Shown in pieces: positions 14,495 through 18,456 of a stretch of DNA of 18,456 nt. The stretch comes from GCA-001856825 sp038729485 (lineage in GTDB: Archaea; Thermoplasmatota; Thermoplasmata; Thermoplasmatales; GCA-001856825): the NCBI GenBank assembly GCA_038729485.1, contig JAVYRX010000014.1:1-18456 (forward strand). The letters run 5' to 3'. Within the stretch, counting starts at the first letter, position 1; every line of letters begins with the position of its first letter. The notes below the pieces were generated by a model, which ran no database searches, was not told where the DNA came from, and saw only the letters and a list, made by a program, of their open reading frames with translations. The position numbers were made by a program, and so were the translations under genes.

Positions 14495-14533
14495 TATTTC
14501 GGGAATCATCTTTAATATGATTCAATATTTCGG
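14495..14533 (+). promoter_or_regulatory. Promoter with operator-like repeats before the OYE-type reductase
   Basis: The TATA element TTTAATAT (14511-14518) is centred 26 nt before ATG 14540, implying a leaderless mRNA. It lies inside an inverted repeat AATCAT-N7-ATGATT (14504-14509 and 14517-14522). That is bracketed by direct repeats TATTTCGG (14495-14502 and 14526-14533), 31 bp apart, about three helical turns. A repressor bound here would block TBP. No regulator gene is adjacent. Confidence 0.5.
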
Positions 14534-14539
14534 AAAACA

Positions 14540-16186
14540 ATGAAAGCTTTAGAACCAGGCCTCATTAGAGATGTTGAGATAAAAAACAGAATAGTGATGG
14601 CGCCGATGATATCAAATATGGCTAACCCAGATGGAAGCAGCAACAACGTAATATCTAGCTATCTAGAGGAAAGGGCGAAAGGGGGAGCGGGATTAATCAT
14701 GACGGAATACACATACGTTGACAATCTGAATTCCAGAGGATCAAGAAATCAGCTAGGAGCGTATTCTATGTCACTCGTACCAAAGCTCAAAAGGATCACA
14801 GAAGGAATACACGTTTATGGTGCTCGTGTCTTCATGCAACTTGTTCATGCCGGCGGTAAGGCACTTTGGGGGGAGAATAAGGAAGATCCTATGGCACCTT
14901 CGTCGTTAGATTACCTGGGAAGGAAGCCGAGGGAGATGGAAAGGGAAGATATAGAGAGAGTTTTGAATGCTTTTTCCAACGCAGCGGGGGTAGCCAAATA
15001 TGCTGGATTTGACGGATTGGAGATTCACGGCGCCCATGGTTATCTCGTTCATCAATTCCTTTCGCCTACTCTGAATTTGAGGAGTGACAAGTACGGAGGG
15101 TCTTTCGAAAACAGGCTCAGGTTTCCCCAGGAGGTTATAGAGGCGGTAAGGGAGATTGGAGATTTCCCTGTTGGAATCCGACTTAGCTTATATGAGGATG
15201 ACCCCGGCGGATGGAGCGAGCAATACGGTCTAAAGGTAGCCGAATCGCTCAGAAATTTGGACTACGTGCATTTCTCAGCAGGAAATTTTTATCCACCGGG
15301 TTCTTCCGCTTCCTTTTACTCGCCGAAGACACACATATTCAGAAGGTTGAGCAGAAAGCCCGGATTGACGACTATGCTAGTGGGTTCCATAACCGCGCCA
15401 GACGACATTGAAAATGTCCTGTCTTTAGCGGATTTTGCAGTTCTCGGGAGGGGACTGCTTGCGGATCCCTATCTTCCCATGAAACTTGCAAAATACCCGT
15501 ATCTGATAAGGCCCTGTATCAGATGCAATCAGGCTTGCAGAGATCTGTCGCTCGGGGAAGTGAGGTGCACCGTTAACCCTAGTCTTGGAAGAGAATACAA
15601 GAAAATTGGAAGGTATTCCGGAGAAATCACGATCATTGGTGGAGGCATACAGGGTCTGGAAGCTGCCGTGTACGCTGCAAAAATCGGGTTAAGCGTTAAA
15701 TTATACGAAAAAAATGACAAACTCGGAGGACAACTAAATCGCATTTACGATCCGTTTAAAAAGAAAGCAATTGAACCTCTAATGAAATACTACGAGAACG
15801 CGTTAAAATTTCTTGGAGTTGAGGTGGAGAAAAATTCATCTTATAAAGGTAATGGAATTGAGTGTTTTCCACTCGTTGATTATCCAAATCCTCCCGATAA
15901 GGGAGATACTTTCCTTAGCAATGTCTATGCCAACCATGATGAATTTTTAAGAATTGCAGAAAGCAAGAAAATAAGAATTGGCTCTGCTAGTCTCGATAGC
16001 CTTGACAGAACTAGAAGAATTGGATACCTGTCTTTAGCCAACGAAAAAGGCATCGAAATAGGTGATTTTGAAAATTACGACTTTGTGTACATGGCAGAAA
16101 ACCAGTATGACATCAGGGCGGCCATGAATCTCGGTAGGACTAAGGTCAATTTGTTTCTTGAAGAAAACGGGAATGAGTTCCTTTGA
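14540..16186 (+). CDS. Old-yellow-enzyme / 2,4-dienoyl-CoA reductase-like FMN Fe-S protein with reduced C-terminus
   Basis: 548 aa. Residues 1-320 are an OYE-type TIM barrel: APMISNMA (21-28), FMQLVHAGGKA (98-108), active-site EIHGAHGYLVHQFLSP (161-176), the YGG/ENRLRF loop and phosphate-binding GRGLLADP (303-310). Cys 326, 329, 333 and 343 (CIRCNQAC...RC) form the [4Fe-4S] site as in FadH. Then comes an FAD fold, ITIIGGGIQGLEAA (363-376) and KLGGQL. FadH-type enzymes are about 640-670 aa with a second NADPH-binding fold; here that fold is not visible and residues 440-548 are highly diverged, so the electron donor is unclear. The family reduces activated C=C bonds of enoyl compounds. Its promoter carries operator-like repeats. 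Confidence 0.88.
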   Translation: MKALEPGLIRDVEIKNRIVMAPMISNMANPDGSSNNVISSYLEERAKGGAGLIMTEYTYVDNLNSRGSRNQLGAYSMSLVPKLKRITEGIHVYGARVFMQLVHAGGKALWGENKEDPMAPSSLDYLGRKPREMEREDIERVLNAFSNAAGVAKYAGFDGLEIHGAHGYLVHQFLSPTLNLRSDKYGGSFENRLRFPQEVIEAVREIGDFPVGIRLSLYEDDPGGWSEQYGLKVAESLRNLDYVHFSAGNFYPPGSSASFYSPKTHIFRRLSRKPGLTTMLVGSITAPDDIENVLSLADFAVLGRGLLADPYLPMKLAKYPYLIRPCIRCNQACRDLSLGEVRCTVNPSLGREYKKIGRYSGEITIIGGGIQGLEAAVYAAKIGLSVKLYEKNDKLGGQLNRIYDPFKKKAIEPLMKYYENALKFLGVEVEKNSSYKGNGIECFPLVDYPNPPDKGDTFLSNVYANHDEFLRIAESKKIRIGSASLDSLDRTRRIGYLSLANEKGIEIGDFENYDFVYMAENQYDIRAAMNLGRTKVNLFLEENGNEFL

Positions 16187-16192
16187 CAGAAG

Positions 16193-16202
16193 AAATATAT
16201 AT
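16193..16202 (+). promoter_or_regulatory. TATA box of the zinc-ribbon gene
   Basis: AAATATATAT centred about 29 nt before ATG 16227, fitting a leaderless transcript independent of the reductase gene that ends at 16186. Confidence 0.55.
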
Positions 16203-16226
16203 CACTGATTTTCCCTTGACCCAATT

Positions 16227-16409
16227 ATGATTCATAGAGTATGCCCTCAATGTGGTTCAGAGCACATTGATCTTGAAATAGGGTACATAACAGGAAAATA
16301 CAGATGCTTAGATTGCGGCTATGTAGGCAGCGTTATCTTTGAGTTTGATGACAAGAACTATCAGCGTTTCCTCAAAGAACTTAAGGAGAATAATAACCAA
16401 AAACCGTAA
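16227..16409 (+). CDS. Small zinc-ribbon protein
   Basis: 60 aa. Two Cys pairs, CPQCGS (C6, C9) and CLDCGY (C27, C30), with 17 residues between, form a zinc ribbon or rubredoxin-like knuckle. The rest is a short acidic tail with a charged helix (NYQRFLKELKENNN). Such minimal ribbons in archaea often bind nucleic acids or act as subunits of larger complexes; no specific role can be assigned. It has its own TATA box. Confidence 0.8.
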   Translation: MIHRVCPQCGSEHIDLEIGYITGKYRCLDCGYVGSVIFEFDDKNYQRFLKELKENNNQKP

Positions 16410-16511
16410 TTACTATTGAAACAACTACTCTGAATAAGAAAATTTCGGTTTTATTTAAAGGGGATTCAATATTTATAATAAGTTTTATTATGCATTAAGG
16501 AGTGAAAGCTA

Positions 16512-16997
16512 TTGGCAAACGTTGAAGAAAAGATTGGGAAACTCCAGGAACAACTTACAGCCCTAAGATCGTCAGGATCGTATCCAAGTAACTGCGAGGC
16601 AATAGCGAGGGTCGACGTTCAACTGGCGCAATTGTACGCTTCATCTGGAAATACCGTACAGTACCAGGGTTCTATTGAAGACGCGATCAGGACTCTTCAG
16701 GATCCAATGTGCCCTAAAAACAGGCGGGTTGAGTCCATGATAAAGAGCCTAGAGTACTATAAGGATAAGCCGAATCTTATGGTTGCGGCGAACGTTCCGG
16801 CTATTTATAGGTACCTATCGCTGATCGTCTTGTTAATCGGATACGTGATTATCTATGCACTGTATTCGTATTACAAGAGTTTCTTCACCTATTCATATTT
16901 CCTAGGAGGAATCATAGCAGTATTTTTCATAAGCATTATTGTAAATTTCGCTGTAAGGGGAAAGATGAACAGACGTGCATCTCAGCAATATCCGTAG
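16512..16997 (+). CDS. Two-span membrane protein with helical N-domain, unknown
   Basis: 161 aa starting at TTG 16512, chosen because AAGGAG (16497-16502) lies about 9 nt upstream and no ATG precedes the conserved-looking helix. Residues 1-95 are soluble and helical, with a TPR-like look (VDVQLAQLYASSGNTVQYQG, then a second helix pair) and two Cys (28, 67). Membrane spans are at about 101-121 and 127-148, and a basic tail (RGKMNRRASQQYP) follows, giving a hairpin anchor. A TATA element ATTTATAATA is at about 16470-16479. I do not recognise the family. Confidence 0.72.
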   Translation: MANVEEKIGKLQEQLTALRSSGSYPSNCEAIARVDVQLAQLYASSGNTVQYQGSIEDAIRTLQDPMCPKNRRVESMIKSLEYYKDKPNLMVAANVPAIYRYLSLIVLLIGYVIIYALYSYYKSFFTYSYFLGGIIAVFFISIIVNFAVRGKMNRRASQQYP

Positions 16998-17041
16998 GAT
17001 GTCTAATTAAAAGAAATTTAATTTAATATTTAAGCTGTAAT

Positions 17042-17998
17042 TCAGTCCAAGGGAACCTTTTCTTCCTTACACGCTGATCTTTGTACGGCCAGAAGCAATT
17101 TTGTGGAAATTATTCCTTCTTCCCCTCCTGCAATTCTGGCATCACCTTTAGAGAACGCATTGACTTCCTCTGAATACATGTCCCCCCCTTCAAATCTTCC
17201 CTTCAGGATACCATTGAGATAGAGTTCAGAATTTACCGACGTTGAATAGAAATTGGTAACCCTGATGCTTCCCTTATCCCCCACAATTAGCATGTCGTTG
17301 TAGTTATCACTCATGAGCCTAGAAGATATGCAATCTACGATTGTTCCGGAACTGAAGTTAAATGTTGCATGCACAGTCTCGTCAATTATTTTGCATTTCG
17401 GACTGCTAACTGCAAATACGTTGTTTATGTTCTTTCCAAATAAATTCACAAAACTGTCCATTACATGGACCCCCGTTCCGACAATAGAACCTCCTCCCGC
17501 CATTTCCGGATTTGACTTCCAAGATGTGTCACCGCGTCTCGGGGAATTATAGGTCCATTTCCCGAATACATACAGCACCTTCCCTATCTCTCCAGAAGAG
17601 ATAGATTTCCTCACTGACTCTACCGAAGGATGAAATCTCAAATGAAACCCTATTGCAAATCTTACTCCTTTTCTCTCCGCGATTTCAGTCAATTCCTCTA
17701 TTTCTTCCACCTTCAATGTTGCGGGCTTTTCGAGGAGTACTGATTTCCCCTCCTCAAGGAACGTCTTGGCATGAGAAAAGTGAAGAGAGTTAGGGGATGA
17801 TATATATACTGCATCTATGTTCACCAAACTCATTTTCCTTAAATCAGGCACATATTCTGCTCCTAGATCTTCTGACACTCTTTCCCCCTTTGTCTTGTCA
17901 GTTGAAAAAATTGCGCTTATTTCATGTCCCTGCGACCTGATTGCAGGAATAACTTTAGTCATTGCGTGATTTCCAAGAGAGACTATACCGAATTTCAT
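17042..17998 (-). CDS. Gfo/Idh/MocA-family NAD(P)-dependent oxidoreductase
   Basis: 318 aa from ATG 17998. The N-terminal Rossmann fold starts MKFGIVSLGNHA, where the usual GxGxxG is loosened to SLGNHA. AVYISSPNSLH (64-73) and LLEKPAT (88-94) follow, with Glu90-Lys91-Pro92 the family's catalytic/cofactor signature. FHLRFHP (118-124) and GTGVHVMD (174-181, His178 the putative acid/base) lie in the C-terminal alpha/beta domain. The family oxidises or reduces sugars, inositols or related polyols with NAD(P); the substrate is unknown. An upstream ATG at 18055 would add 19 residues that overlap the tnpB remnant; the TATA-like stretch around 18018-18026 supports leaderless use of 17998. It converges with the membrane-protein gene across an AT-rich 44-nt gap. 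Confidence 0.88.
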   Translation of the reverse strand: MKFGIVSLGNHAMTKVIPAIRSQGHEISAIFSTDKTKGERVSEDLGAEYVPDLRKMSLVNIDAVYISSPNSLHFSHAKTFLEEGKSVLLEKPATLKVEEIEELTEIAERKGVRFAIGFHLRFHPSVESVRKSISSGEIGKVLYVFGKWTYNSPRRGDTSWKSNPEMAGGGSIVGTGVHVMDSFVNLFGKNINNVFAVSSPKCKIIDETVHATFNFSSGTIVDCISSRLMSDNYNDMLIVGDKGSIRVTNFYSTSVNSELYLNGILKGRFEGGDMYSEEVNAFSKGDARIAGGEEGIISTKLLLAVQRSACKEEKVPLD

Positions 17999-18044
17999 AA
18001 TTGTAGATAATTTTCCATTTAGATTATGATTTCTATTAACCATG

Positions 18045-18456
18045 TTAACATCCACCTTTGGAAGTTATCGTATGTCTTATGCTTAAACTTCTTGGGTGTA
18101 ACCCCATACCCTCTATCCCATCTGCAAAAGCTTTCAGGAATGCCTTCCTTATCATGTTGTATGTGGTATTCAGATCAGCATTGATTATTTTTCCTGTTGA
18201 TGTTCTGAATAGCCCTCTAGAGATTCTCTTTCCTTTGTGTGTATCATGACTCTCTATGCCTTCATTATCCAAAAAGGAACATTTGCCTGTATATGCTTTC
18301 ATCTATTACCAAGACTGTAATTCCAGGTCCTTCTACACTGTATTTTATCTTGTTTATGAGTGTGTTGAATGCCAGCTGAACGAAATTTGGTTGTTCTTCT
18401 TTCCCACGTTGATGGTGTAACAAGCCATGAAGCACCACTGCTTTAACTGCTGTATT
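18045..18456 (-). pseudogene. tnpB: TnpB (IS200/IS605-group OrfB) C-terminal part, frameshifted, cut by window edge
   Basis: From the window edge the frame reads QPNFVQLAFNTLINKIKYSV...ITVLVIDES, matching the pre-catalytic region of TnpB. After the codon for Ser an extra base (18294) throws the frame off. The next frame continues YTGKCSFLDNEGIESHDTH, GKRISRGLFR and INADLNTTYNMIRKAF, the conserved end of this TnpB subtype, including the final RuvC Asp in NADLN. Removing one A restores DESYTGKCSFLD, the expected junction. TnpB is an RNA-guided nuclease carried by IS200/IS605 elements. This copy should be inactive unless the shift is a sequencing error. The 5' part and any tnpA lie outside the window. 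Confidence 0.88.

Overview
The window reads as a chromosomal segment of a thermoplasmatotal archaeon (Thermoplasmata, probably near Thermoplasmatales). The evidence is a full-length VAT/Cdc48 double-AAA ATPase, an archaeal FtsZ, a PRC-barrel protein, a COG1340-type coiled-coil protein, a DUF131-type membrane protein, ribosomal protein eL41, and a tRNA-Trp with a bulge-helix-bulge intron. Many starts lie about 25-30 nt downstream of a TATA box (leaderless mRNAs), GTG and TTG starts are common, and base composition is moderately AT-rich. Assignment below phylum level is inference.

Layout. 1-3800: a class-V aminotransferase, a small ORF broken by an in-frame TAG, a winged-helix regulator, and a lone GltD-like Fe-S/FAD oxidoreductase. 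3800-5160: a spacer with one possible tiny Cys-rich ORF, then a decayed IS5-type element with 19-bp terminal inverted repeats and a 6-7 bp target duplication. 5160-7240: a helical protein with its own promoter, about 950 nt of almost gene-free DNA holding an orphan promoter and an inverted repeat, and a SAM methyltransferase. 7500-10360 (minus strand): VAT, a PRC-barrel gene, eL41 and tRNA-Trp in that order of transcription. 10800-13014 (plus): ftsZ followed 8 nt later by a sugar-nucleotide pyrophosphorylase. 13000-14408 (minus): COG1340 coiled-coil protein and DUF131-like membrane protein. 14540-16997 (plus): old-yellow-enzyme-type reductase with a reduced C-terminal half, a 60-aa zinc ribbon, and a membrane protein. 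17042-18456 (minus): Gfo/Idh/MocA dehydrogenase and a frameshifted tnpB remnant running off the window.

The most notable find is the eL41/tRNA-Trp locus. The 35-codon eL41 gene ends 3 nt before the mature 5' end of tRNA-Trp. The 66-nt tRNA intron has the full layout of a box C/D guide RNA (terminal stem, C, guide, D', C', guide, D-like box). Its two guides pair with the pre-tRNA so that the fifth base upstream of each D element falls on C34 and C39. The site could therefore yield a ribosomal-protein mRNA, a tRNA and that tRNA's own methylation guide from one transcript. Self-guiding tRNA-Trp introns are known in Euryarchaeota; the tight fusion to eL41 and the degenerate D box are what deserve checking.
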